NCBI GenBank assembly: GCA_012719495.1
Contig: JAAYAG010000011.1
Coordinates: 62,001-126,000, forward strand
DNA from: Bacteroidales bacterium
GTDB taxonomy: Bacteria; Bacteroidota; Bacteroidia; Bacteroidales; Prolixibacteraceae
DNA: 64,000 nucleotides
Reading direction: 5' to 3'
Part shown: piece after piece, positions 55,494 to 64,000 of the stretch
Layout of the letters: each line of letters starts with the position of its first letter
How positions within the stretch are numbered: the first letter of the stretch is position 1
The notes under the pieces: model-generated
What the model saw: the letters and a program-made list of their open reading frames with translations, nothing else
Database searches by the model: none
Told to the model about the DNA's origin: nothing
Program-made: the position numbers and the translations under genes

Positions 55494-58400
55494 ATGGCAA
55501 CGGTAAACAAAATATATACTACAATTTTCCTATTGTGGCTTGGGCTAGCAGCTCAGATTATGACCTATGCTTCTAACTACAAATTCGAAAGCATTAATGA
55601 TTTGCAAGGAATTTCTATTAGAAAAGTTTACTCAATTTGTAAAGATAACGATGGATTCATCTGGGCTTCAACAAAATCAGGAGTATTACGCCTCACCCAA
55701 GATGAATACCGTATTTATGAGTTACCCTTTCAAACGGTCAATTTTATTACTGTCAAACTAGTTTTCGAAAATAACATCCTTTGGGCATACTCCAACAATG
55801 GGCAATTATTCCGTTACGATCCAATAAAAGATAAATTTCTTTTTGTCTTCAACTTAAGTGAAAGTGCAAAAAACCAATACATCAATGTAGGTGCAATGCT
55901 TGTTGATAATTCTGAGGCTTGTTGGATGGCAACTTCATTTGGATTATACAAATATTTCAATGGTGAATTTCAGCTTTTCGAAGATAAGCAAAACAATATA
56001 TCCTCTCTATGCTGGTACGATGACGATACTTTTTTCGCGGTTTCGAACGAAGAAATTGCCCTGATCGACACCAAAACTCAATCAAGAAAACTGCTCTTTC
56101 AACATCCTGGCAAGAAGGAAATTAACACAAACTCATTATATTACGACAAAACAAGCGAAGTGCTTTGGCTTGGTTCTCAATCGGATGGGCTATTATTCTA
56201 CTCAATTCAGTCGAATGAAATAAAACACTTTGCTCCAAAAGATTTTCCGCAGCAACCAGTGAAAGTAATTGAACCCATTGACGAACAAACCCTTCTGGCA
56301 GGAGTTGATGGACAGGGCATTTGGGAAATTGACCGCAAAAACCTAAAAATTAAACATGTATACAAAGAAGACAACGACAACAGTGCTTCTTTAAGAGGAA
56401 ACGGGGTTTACGATATTTTCTTCGATAAGGAAAATGAGCGAGTCTGGGTTGGTACATATAGTGCAGGAATATCTTATTTCGACATGGCCCCACCACTTAT
56501 TGAACAAATTACCCACCAACCAAATCAAGAAAATTCACTGAAAAACAACGAAGTAAACGAAGCAATAGAAGACAAGAACGGCAACCTGTGGCTGGCAACA
56601 AATAACGGGATAAGCCAATGGAAAAGAAATGAAAACCGCTGGAAACATTTTTATGCAAACAATCAGGATCAAGCACAAGTTTTCTTGACAATCCATGAAG
56701 ACAATCAAGGGAAAATTTGGGCAGGAAGCTACGCCTCTGGCCTGCATATTATCGACAGGGAAACAGGCAAAGAACTTGCCCATTATGCAAAAAACATCCC
56801 GGGTTCACCTATCGATGTCAAATTTGTTTACGATATTTTTACCGATTCAAAGGGTGAAATATGGATTTGTGGGATCAACAGCGAAGTTGTAAGATATTCT
56901 CCCACAGAAAATAAATTCACTAAGTATTCTCAACAACCTGTTTCAATGATAACCGAGTACTCAGACTCGATAATGCTATTGGCCTGCTCGTATGGACTTG
57001 TGCAACTCAATAAAAATACCTCTGCATATAAAATACTTATAGACAAACATATAGTTGAAGACATTCTTCCTCTAAATGACAATATATGGGTAGCCACAAG
57101 CGGCGAAGGGCTATTGCGTTACAATATGATAAACAATAACTTAGAAAAATTCACTACCAAAAACGGGCTTCCATCAAATTACATAAACAGCTTAGCTTCT
57201 TCGAGCAATTATTTATGGCTGGGAACCGAAAGTGGATTGTGCCGCTTTGATCCAAGACAAAAAAGCGCAGTTGTTTTCTCTTCTATAGAACCCTTATCCA
57301 GTTCATCGTTCAACAATCACGCGTACCTTCATTTACGTGACGGAAGGCTGGCTTTTGGTTCTAATAACGGCCTAATAATCTTTAATCCACAAACAATTTC
57401 TGAAAAGCAAAATTCAGGGAAGATATTCATTCAAGATTTCAGCATATTAGGCCGCTCACTACGAGATATTTCTTCTTTCAAGCTAAAGCAACCCATCAAC
57501 AACATCGAACATTTTAAATTAAAACACAATCAAAATTCGCTGACATTTGAAATACTGCCCGTTGGAACCATAAAAGACGCAAAATTTTCGTGGAAGATTG
57601 ACGATTCCAATGAATGGTCTACCCCATCAAAACAACGGCATATTACCTTCAATAATCTTCCACACCGAGATTACACCCTAAAGATCAAGATGCTCGATAA
57701 TTCCCTTTCGTATGTGGTTGATGAACGAACGGTATATTTCACAATTGCAGCTCCGTTCTGGGCTTCGTGGTGGTTCCTTATTATCGTCTTTACTACGCTC
57801 TTCATCCTAATATACTCATTGTTTTGGTATTACATCAACAAACTAAAACAACAGCATGCCGAAGAAAAAATTAGGTACTTCACCAACACTGCCCACGATA
57901 TTCGCACCTCGTTAACTTTAATAAAAGCCCCAGTTGATGAACTAAAAAACGAAACAAATCTCTCGGCCCGAGGCAAACAATTCTTAAAATTAGCTTCGGA
58001 ACAAACCAACAGGCTTTCAAATGTTATTACACAACTAATGGATTTTCAAAAAGCCGATATCGGGAAAGAAAAGCTTATAATGAAAATGACCGATGTGGTA
58101 GAGTTAGTAAAATATAGGACCGAAATGGTAGAACCTTTATGCAAAACAAAAAATATAAAACTGATATTCAAAACGAATACAAACCACTACGAAACAGCTA
58201 TTGACGATATACAGTTTGAGAAAGTAATAGACAACCTGATTTCGAATGCAATAAAATATTCGAGAGAAAACTCAACGGTATATATTTCTCTTGAATGCAA
58301 GAATACTGAATGGAACCTTGTAGTAAAAGATGAAGGAATTGGAATATCGAAAGCCGATCAGAAACGGCTATTCAAAGAGTTTTACCGGGGAGAAAACGCC

Positions 58401-59411
58401 GTTAATTCAAAAGTTGTAGGTTCTGGTGTTGGTCTTTTACTATCAAAAAACATCGTTTTGCTTCACGGTGGGAATATAACCTTCAACAGTGAAGAAAATA
58501 AGGGTTCAGAATTTTTAATAACAATCCCGCATCAAAAAATGTCCGACATAAAAGCTGAGCAAACTTCTGAAAATGAAAGGACAAACAATAAAACTACTCT
58601 TGAAAACACATATAATGATTTAGTTGCAGATGAAAAAGAAGAAAGCAAACAAAAAATTCTTTTAGTAGAAGACAACGAAGAACTTCTTCAGTTTCTTTGC
58701 CTGATTTTTGGAGATGAATATGAAATATATATAGCATTCAATGGCTCCGAAGGTTGGGAACAGACACAAAAACACCTGCCCGATTTAATTGTTTCTGACG
58801 TGATGATGCCCGAAATGGACGGGTTTGAATTTTGTAAATTGGTAAAATCTACCTGGGAAACATCCCATATTCCTGTAATTTTACTTTCTGCGCTTAACGA
58901 AAATGCCAAACAATTACAAGGATTAGGCCTTGGAGCCGACGACTACATTACCAAACCGTTCGACGCCAATATTTTAAAACATAAAATACACAATCTCATA
59001 CAAAGCCGAAAAGCCTATTATGAAAAAGCTCTCCAAAAAATAAAAGAGTACCCCCAAGAGCAGCTACTGGCAAACCCAATGAATGACAAGTTTTTAAAGC
59101 AAATGGTCGATGTAGTAAAAGAGAATATGGCCAACACACAATTTGGAAAGGTTGAGTTTGCTTCAGCTCTGTGTGTAAGCCCATCGCTCCTCTATAAAAA
59201 AACTAAAGCAATTGCCGGATTATCGCCTGTCGATTTCATTAAATCGGTTAGGCTCGATCATTCAATTCAATTACTTCAGAACAAAGAATATACAATTGCA
59301 GAAATCAGCGAGCTGTGTGGATTCTCAAATCAATCGTACTTTAGTGCTGTATTCAAAAAGAAATTTGGGAAAACGCCTTCCGAGTACTATGACACTACAA
59401 ATGACCGATAA
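55494..59411 (+). CDS. Hybrid two-component system regulator (HTCS) 2
   Basis: 1305 residues: signal peptide/helix (about 1-26), Reg_prop propeller repeats (about 30-640; W[VA]GT/WLGT motifs), Y_Y_Y domain (about 665-750), membrane helix (757-781), HisKA with His801 in the H-box AHDIRTSLTLI, HATPase (NLISNAIKYS; GSGVGLLLSK), receiver with Asp1102 in VSDVMMPEMDG, and AraC domain (ISELCGFSNQSYFSAVFKKKFG). The H-box has Asp and Ser where HTCS1 has Glu and Pro. It should sense a glycan fragment in the periplasm and activate the convergent susD2/susC2 genes and perhaps the divergent sugar permease. Confidence 0.95.
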   Translation: MATVNKIYTTIFLLWLGLAAQIMTYASNYKFESINDLQGISIRKVYSICKDNDGFIWASTKSGVLRLTQDEYRIYELPFQTVNFITVKLVFENNILWAYSNNGQLFRYDPIKDKFLFVFNLSESAKNQYINVGAMLVDNSEACWMATSFGLYKYFNGEFQLFEDKQNNISSLCWYDDDTFFAVSNEEIALIDTKTQSRKLLFQHPGKKEINTNSLYYDKTSEVLWLGSQSDGLLFYSIQSNEIKHFAPKDFPQQPVKVIEPIDEQTLLAGVDGQGIWEIDRKNLKIKHVYKEDNDNSASLRGNGVYDIFFDKENERVWVGTYSAGISYFDMAPPLIEQITHQPNQENSLKNNEVNEAIEDKNGNLWLATNNGISQWKRNENRWKHFYANNQDQAQVFLTIHEDNQGKIWAGSYASGLHIIDRETGKELAHYAKNIPGSPIDVKFVYDIFTDSKGEIWICGINSEVVRYSPTENKFTKYSQQPVSMITEYSDSIMLLACSYGLVQLNKNTSAYKILIDKHIVEDILPLNDNIWVATSGEGLLRYNMINNNLEKFTTKNGLPSNYINSLASSSNYLWLGTESGLCRFDPRQKSAVVFSSIEPLSSSSFNNHAYLHLRDGRLAFGSNNGLIIFNPQTISEKQNSGKIFIQDFSILGRSLRDISSFKLKQPINNIEHFKLKHNQNSLTFEILPVGTIKDAKFSWKIDDSNEWSTPSKQRHITFNNLPHRDYTLKIKMLDNSLSYVVDERTVYFTIAAPFWASWWFLIIVFTTLFILIYSLFWYYINKLKQQHAEEKIRYFTNTAHDIRTSLTLIKAPVDELKNETNLSARGKQFLKLASEQTNRLSNVITQLMDFQKADIGKEKLIMKMTDVVELVKYRTEMVEPLCKTKNIKLIFKTNTNHYETAIDDIQFEKVIDNLISNAIKYSRENSTVYISLECKNTEWNLVVKDEGIGISKADQKRLFKEFYRGENAVNSKVVGSGVGLLLSKNIVLLHGGNITFNSEENKGSEFLITIPHQKMSDIKAEQTSENERTNNKTTLENTYNDLVADEKEESKQKILLVEDNEELLQFLCLIFGDEYEIYIAFNGSEGWEQTQKHLPDLIVSDVMMPEMDGFEFCKLVKSTWETSHIPVILLSALNENAKQLQGLGLGADDYITKPFDANILKHKIHNLIQSRKAYYEKALQKIKEYPQEQLLANPMNDKFLKQMVDVVKENMANTQFGKVEFASALCVSPSLLYKKTKAIAGLSPVDFIKSVRLDHSIQLLQNKEYTIAEISELCGFSNQSYFSAVFKKKFGKTPSEYYDTTNDR

Positions 59412-59453
59412 AATCACTTTCGTTGTAATTGTCTTAAAATGACAAAATAGAAA

Positions 59454-59492
59454 TAGGGTTAAGAACAAATTATTCTCAACCCTAATTTTATT
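59454..59492. terminator. Bidirectional hairpin terminator
   Basis: TAGGGTTAAGAA (59454-59465) and TTCTCAACCCTA (59473-59484), one mismatch, seven-base loop, T-rich downstream and A-rich on the other side. It separates HTCS2 from the convergent susD2. Confidence 0.7.
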
Positions 59493-59546
59493 TTCGATCA
59501 AAAGCTCACAACCTTATCAGCTTTTGTTTCCCCATTCAACAGGTGC

Positions 59547-61025
59547 TTATTTCACAAAAGGAATATACCAATTCTGCTCGTTCATAAGTTTTTCCCTAAC
59601 ACGCTGTGCGGCTGAAGGATCAGTAAACTTAGCAGCAACACGATCGGCTAAATATTCATTTCCTCTTCTTCGGGCAAGTCTCATAAGGTCGAACCACCTT
59701 TTCCCCTCAAAAGCGAGTTCCATAGATCGCTCTTCAATGATTAAATCTTCGATGAAGGTTACAGAATCAACACCTTCGGGCACTTCTCTTGGTTGAAGGT
59801 AAGCACGCCCCCGAATGCCTGCATTTTCGCTCCAATTTGGAAACGTTTTATGTCCCCGGTTCATTATATTTAAAGCTACCAGTGAACTTCCACTCCTGTT
59901 CAATGCTTCGGCGAGTAGCAAATGAATATCGGCTGCCCGATAAAGGATTATATATGACCCCAATTCCCATGTACTGCTTTCATCTAAACTATATTTATTA
60001 ACTATTGGCATTTCATCAACAATTCTAAAAGACACATCGAGGCCGCGGTAAACATCTCCACTATTTTTCTTTACCTGATCTATTTGCGAATTAAAAAGGT
60101 TGATGATATTGTCTGTTGGCTTGGCTTGATATTCGTATTCAAAACCATACCATAGTTCTATAGGATTTGGTTGCTTTTGCCCGTAATAAAATGGCACACA
60201 AGACATTACCTCAACTGCGCTATAGTCGATAAAAATTTCACTCCAACTCTTTTTAGCATAAGTGTTTGTGACTTTATAAATACTAGTCGTGTTTTCCCAC
60301 CCCTCAATAGCCATTCTTAAATAAGTTGCAGCATTTACATAATCCTGCTTTTCGAGGTATATTTCTCCAATTAAAGCCTTGTTGTACATAGGCAATGTCC
60401 TAAAATACAGATATTGATTATCGGCTTCGAGACGATCGTTGTCTAAATAAGGTAAAAGGTTATTTATTAACGTATCTAAAATTGATTCTCGTGAAACATA
60501 AGCTACTTTATCCTGGGAATAATTCGGAAGGTTATCTTTCAAATACGCAACTTCTCCATACAAGCGAGCCAACATAAAATAAGCCCACGAACGCATTCCA
60601 ATCAGATTGCATTTTATTACATAAAGGTCAGTCTCTGTAATATCCTTGTCTTTATTGACAATACTATCGACATAGAGCAAAGACTCGTTAGCATTTATAA
60701 CAACCTGATATAGAGCCGACGGATCGAGATATGGATTATTAGTACTGAAATCGTGATTATTAATACTTTGCCAGGAAGCGTTTGCTTTTTCTGTTGTGAT
60801 TGTTTGATCAGCCAAGAGATCGCACGCAAAAACAAGCTGCGGAACCACATCCTGAAGAATGGCTAAAGGTGCCTGAGTAAAAAGTTCAGCTTCAACTAAA
60901 GAATTATACGATTTGTCGGGAGTAACCCTGTCGCTTGGCGACTCGTTGAAAAAATCGTCGGAACAGGCTCCCATAGCAAATACTACAAGCAATTGGATAG
61001 CAATCCATTTAATTTTATTTTTCAT
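59547..61025 (-). CDS. SusD/RagB-family surface lipoprotein 2
   Basis: 492 residues with a lipoprotein signal (lipobox MGACSDDFF). SusD fold: N-terminal TPR region (MRSWAYFMLARLYGEVAYL; MYNKALIGEIYLEKQDYVNAATYLRMAIEGW, quoted in part) and the C-terminal signature ILYRAADIHLLLAEALNRSGS with EDLIIEERSMELAFEGKRWFDLMRLARR in part. Shorter than SusD1 (550), at the small end for the family. Transcribed after susC2 (53 bases apart). A weak hairpin AAAAGCT/AGCTTTT at 59500-59525 lies just beyond its stop codon. Confidence 0.95.
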   Translation of the reverse strand: MKNKIKWIAIQLLVVFAMGACSDDFFNESPSDRVTPDKSYNSLVEAELFTQAPLAILQDVVPQLVFACDLLADQTITTEKANASWQSINNHDFSTNNPYLDPSALYQVVINANESLLYVDSIVNKDKDITETDLYVIKCNLIGMRSWAYFMLARLYGEVAYLKDNLPNYSQDKVAYVSRESILDTLINNLLPYLDNDRLEADNQYLYFRTLPMYNKALIGEIYLEKQDYVNAATYLRMAIEGWENTTSIYKVTNTYAKKSWSEIFIDYSAVEVMSCVPFYYGQKQPNPIELWYGFEYEYQAKPTDNIINLFNSQIDQVKKNSGDVYRGLDVSFRIVDEMPIVNKYSLDESSTWELGSYIILYRAADIHLLLAEALNRSGSSLVALNIMNRGHKTFPNWSENAGIRGRAYLQPREVPEGVDSVTFIEDLIIEERSMELAFEGKRWFDLMRLARRRGNEYLADRVAAKFTDPSAAQRVREKLMNEQNWYIPFVK

Positions 61026-61078
61026 ACGTTGATTTTAATTATTATCGAATGAAACATACATTTCATATATCTTCTACA

Positions 61079-64000
61079 CTACAATCCTAATTTAACACCA
61101 AACACAAACGATTTGGGCTGAGGCATTTTGCCGTAATCATTACTTAAATACAACGGATCGTTGTAGAGCATAAACTCAGGGTCGAGCCCCGAGTATGAAG
61201 TGAGCGTAACCAAGTTGCTTGCTGTTAAGTAAAGCGTGAGGGTATCAAAAATCTTAGTCGATTTCGGATACTTGTAACTTACAGTAAAAGAACGCATTCG
61301 AACATAACTTCCATCTTCTATCCAGCGATCGGAAAACACGTTGTTCCCATATTCATCGCCAATTGAAAGTGCCGGAAAATCTGAACCAGTATTAGTACTA
61401 TTCCATCGCTTTTTTACTATAGCTTGTTGGTTTTGCCCCAACTGCATCGACTGGCCTAATTTGTTAACATGACTATAAATATCATTACCTGTGCTAAAAG
61501 CGAAATCTGCCTTAAACTCAACATTACCTACAGCTACCGAGGCATACAATCCGCCATAAATGGGCGCAATTGGGCACCCAATAATCATTTTATCCAACTC
61601 ATTAATGACTTTATTGCCATCTACATCTACGTATCGAATATCACCAGCTGTTGCCTGTTTTCCATTTGGCCCAATGTATTGAGAAGCTTCATCGTTATTG
61701 TTGAAAATACCATTAGTTTTCAACCCAAAATATGAATACATAGGTTCTCCGGCTTTTGTAATAAGGCTTACTCCTTCAACTTCATTTACAATACTGTTTT
61801 CCTCTTTAAGCAGAAAGTCGATTGAAGTGATTTTATTATCGACATAAGACAACGAACCTCCAACATTTACAGTAACATTGCCAATATCTTGCCGATAATT
61901 AGCCGATAATTCGGCTCCCATATTCCGCAATGCCCCTGAGTTGCTGTAGTAGGTTGTGTACCCATAAGCCGGAGCAATTTTTTGCCTGGTAATCAGATTG
62001 TTTACTGTTGAATTGAACATATTAAGCGAAATGTTCAACTTTTGAGCTAAAAGAGAAATATCGACACCAAGATTGAAACTGGTTAGTTTTTCCATTTCCA
62101 TATCGGGGTTTGGAACCGATTCACGAACCAGCACGCTCGATGAAGACAATTTTCTTCCTCTATAATACAAATGGCTATAATCGTATGCAAAATTATTGAT
62201 GTTACCTGATTGACTGAACGATGCCCTTATCTTCAAATCGTTGAGCCAAGTTTTTTCGGCCAAAAAAGGTTCTGCAGAGAGCCTCCATGCGCCACTGAGC
62301 GACGGGTAAAAATTATATCTCGAATTTTTGCCCAAAGCAGAGTTTGCATCGTACGAAAATGCTGCAGAAAAATAATATTTGTCAGAAAAGTTATAATCGG
62401 CAGTTGCATAATAAGCTACCCATTTCACCTTTCTGTTTTCACCAAAAATAGTTCTCAACTCAGGGTTATTTGCCCCCTGACCCAAGCTTTTAAAATCGTC
62501 AGTTGAAGAGTTAAGATCTTGCCCTTTGTCATATTCGTAAGAATTGATAACATATCTATGACCAATTTTCACGTTGAGTAAGCTTTTGCTATTAAATACT
62601 TTTTTGTAGCTAAGCTGATTCTGGTTTTGGGTTGAACGAAATTCGTTAACCATTACCCTGCTCGTGTTGTAGGCTGAATCTATTTTACTAATACCAAGGT
62701 CGGGAATAAAAATATTATCTCTCGAATTATTAAAGTTGATACCAACAAATGTTGAGATTGATAAATTTTTAGAAAACTCATATTGAGCTTTAACCGACGT
62801 TATAAAATGATAATTTTTATTTTCAGCATCAATATTTTTGACAATTGCTGTAGGGTTACTCACGTTAAAAACACCAATATCATCAATTGTTCCCAACTCA
62901 TTGCCCTGAGCATCAAACTTCATTGGTGTCATGATTGGAGACTTCAATTGTGCAGCAAGAATAGGATTAGTAGGAATGTTATAACCTTGCTCCATCAACG
63001 CCGAATTAGCCAACGAAAGTTTTGTGCTTGGCATTACGCTAAATTTGTCGGTAATGTTTATTACCCCATTAACCCGCAAATTAAATCGATTATACCCTGT
63101 ATTTTTAAGTATTCCTTGATGATTTAAGTATCCTGTAGAAATATTATACGTTGCAATGTCGTCTCCTCCCTTAAGAAAGAGGTGATATTTCTGCAAAATG
63201 CCAACACGATATATTTCATCCTGCCAGTCTGTATTATTGTTGTATCGATGATACTCTTCTGAATTTTCATTAGTGTTCAAGAATGAATACTTCTTCTCAA
63301 TTTCTTCTTGCGAAAGCCCCAATTGGTTAATTTGCTCATTGAACAATTCCCTGAAACCACCTGCATCGAGGAGGTTTTGCCGCTTTGGCGAAAACGCTAC
63401 ACCAGTGTACCCATTAACAACAATGCTGCTACTTGTTTCACCTTTCTGTTCCAGATTAATATAAATCACACCATTTGATCCATTAGAGCCCAACGATGCA
63501 TTTCCTTCGGTTAAAACCGAAACACTTGAAACATCTTCTACATCAACGACATCAAAAGGATTATGAGTAAACGCATCTACAGAACTGTAATTAGCGTAAT
63601 GGATCGGATGAATCATATCATCGACAATCACCAATGGTTCGTTTCTTCCAAACATCGACGACAATCCTCTTATATTTAAAAAGTTTTTACTTCCAGGCAT
63701 ACCAGAACCTGTAATAACCTGTGTCCCGGCTAACTTCCCTTGAAAAAGCTGATCTAATGAACTGCTCGCTTTCTGGCTTAAGTCGTTAGATGTAATATAA
63801 GAGCCAGACTGAGTCATATCGCGAACGGCCAAGAAACCTAATGGTGTAGAAAACTGATCATCAACAGACCGAAACTCCTTCCGAACCATGTATATTGTCA
63901 CCATAGATTGGCCATTTAGTTCAATAATGCGTGTTGTATACCCTGGTAATTGAACCACCAAAAATTCGTTAGGATCGGCAACATTTATTTCAAACGCACC
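61079..64000 (-). CDS. SusC/RagA-family TonB-linked receptor 2, N-terminus cut by window
   Basis: At least 973 residues; the frame is open to base 64000 and the TTG at 63961 is internal, not a start. The part present begins in a carboxypeptidase-regulatory-like domain (VVQLPGYTTRIIELNG), then a plug (FQGKLAGTQVITGSGMPGS; IRGLSSMFGRNEPLVIVDD) and a barrel ending in FVFGVKLGL. The usual TonB-box DEVVVTGYG is replaced by FLAVRDMTQSGS, and the common KDASATAIYGSRGANG loop by LTEGNASLGSNGSNGVIYI. It is a divergent branch of the SusC family. Partner SusD2 lies 53 bases downstream. Confidence 0.92.
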   Translation of the reverse strand, partial: GAFEINVADPNEFLVVQLPGYTTRIIELNGQSMVTIYMVRKEFRSVDDQFSTPLGFLAVRDMTQSGSYITSNDLSQKASSSLDQLFQGKLAGTQVITGSGMPGSKNFLNIRGLSSMFGRNEPLVIVDDMIHPIHYANYSSVDAFTHNPFDVVDVEDVSSVSVLTEGNASLGSNGSNGVIYINLEQKGETSSSIVVNGYTGVAFSPKRQNLLDAGGFRELFNEQINQLGLSQEEIEKKYSFLNTNENSEEYHRYNNNTDWQDEIYRVGILQKYHLFLKGGDDIATYNISTGYLNHQGILKNTGYNRFNLRVNGVINITDKFSVMPSTKLSLANSALMEQGYNIPTNPILAAQLKSPIMTPMKFDAQGNELGTIDDIGVFNVSNPTAIVKNIDAENKNYHFITSVKAQYEFSKNLSISTFVGINFNNSRDNIFIPDLGISKIDSAYNTSRVMVNEFRSTQNQNQLSYKKVFNSKSLLNVKIGHRYVINSYEYDKGQDLNSSTDDFKSLGQGANNPELRTIFGENRKVKWVAYYATADYNFSDKYYFSAAFSYDANSALGKNSRYNFYPSLSGAWRLSAEPFLAEKTWLNDLKIRASFSQSGNINNFAYDYSHLYYRGRKLSSSSVLVRESVPNPDMEMEKLTSFNLGVDISLLAQKLNISLNMFNSTVNNLITRQKIAPAYGYTTYYSNSGALRNMGAELSANYRQDIGNVTVNVGGSLSYVDNKITSIDFLLKEENSIVNEVEGVSLITKAGEPMYSYFGLKTNGIFNNNDEASQYIGPNGKQATAGDIRYVDVDGNKVINELDKMIIGCPIAPIYGGLYASVAVGNVEFKADFAFSTGNDIYSHVNKLGQSMQLGQNQQAIVKKRWNSTNTGSDFPALSIGDEYGNNVFSDRWIEDGSYVRMRSFTVSYKYPKSTKIFDTLTLYLTASNLVTLTSYSGLDPEFMLYNDPLYLSNDYGKMPQPKSFVFGVKLGL

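Noticed and set aside
59500-59525. AAAAGCT/AGCTTTT hairpin as the main susD2 terminator
   Set aside because: Only seven A/T-rich pairs and no T run on the minus strand directly after; the hairpin at 59454-59484 is stronger.

Overview
The window comes from a member of the Bacteroidota, most likely a non-Bacteroides Bacteroidales/Marinilabiliales-type organism. The support is two SusC/SusD pairs, two hybrid two-component regulators (propeller-kinase-receiver-AraC in one chain), a type IX secretion C-terminal sorting domain, family-typical proteins (DUF1599, BT_3928-like, DUF5522), and repeated TAnnTTTG promoter elements 20-60 bases before genes. I see no rRNA, tRNA, CRISPR array, phage or intact transposon. 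Both ends cut genes: a PAS histidine kinase on the left and a SusC-like receptor on the right.

Layout. 1-7.3 kb: truncated hybrid-type histidine kinase, stand-alone receiver, MutS2 and a one-chain FAD/Fe-S D-2-hydroxyacid dehydrogenase, all on +. 7.5-10.9 kb: an 819-residue orphan protein whose C-terminal half resembles the S-adenosylhomocysteine hydrolase fold, then an AIM24-family protein. 10.9-14.6 kb (-): AI-2E-family permease with two LytTR regulators (one with a degenerate receiver) and an EamA permease. 14.9-17.9 kb: a BlaR1-like M56 sensor protease fused to extra domains plus a BlaI repressor, preceded by a clear palindromic operator over a promoter. 18-27.5 kb: a secreted-enzyme region with a tannase-like esterase, a T9SS esterase, a membrane AraC regulator, a lipoprotein esterase, two barrel-like envelope proteins, a lipocalin-like protein and an S41 protease; an array of REP-like stem-loops lies at 21.8-22.0 kb.

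27.6-31.7 kb (-): secA-lgt protein export/lipoprotein operon. 31.9-43.8 kb: glycosidase-like secreted protein, UPF0316 membrane protein, then hybrid regulator 1 with SusC1/SusD1, a nutrient-uptake locus with no obvious polysaccharide-degrading enzyme beside it. 44.3-53.6 kb: housekeeping block (BT_3928-like, DUF1599, folP-cdaA-tilS, cdd, LysM/glucosaminidase protein, fmt, DUF5522, MaoC-like, folE). 53.9-64 kb: FucP-type sugar permease, hybrid regulator 2, and convergent SusD2/SusC2, a second uptake locus running off the right edge.

The genes together describe a glycan- and ester-scavenging heterotroph with outer-membrane uptake systems, surface-exported esterases and dedicated sensors. The strongest candidates for new biology are the SAH-hydrolase-like orphan (7485-9944), the kinase-less LytTR pair linked to an AI-2E-family permease, the multi-domain BlaR1-like sensor with its operator, and the SusC2 variant with a divergent plug. 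No decisive evidence for a wholly new system was found by reading alone.
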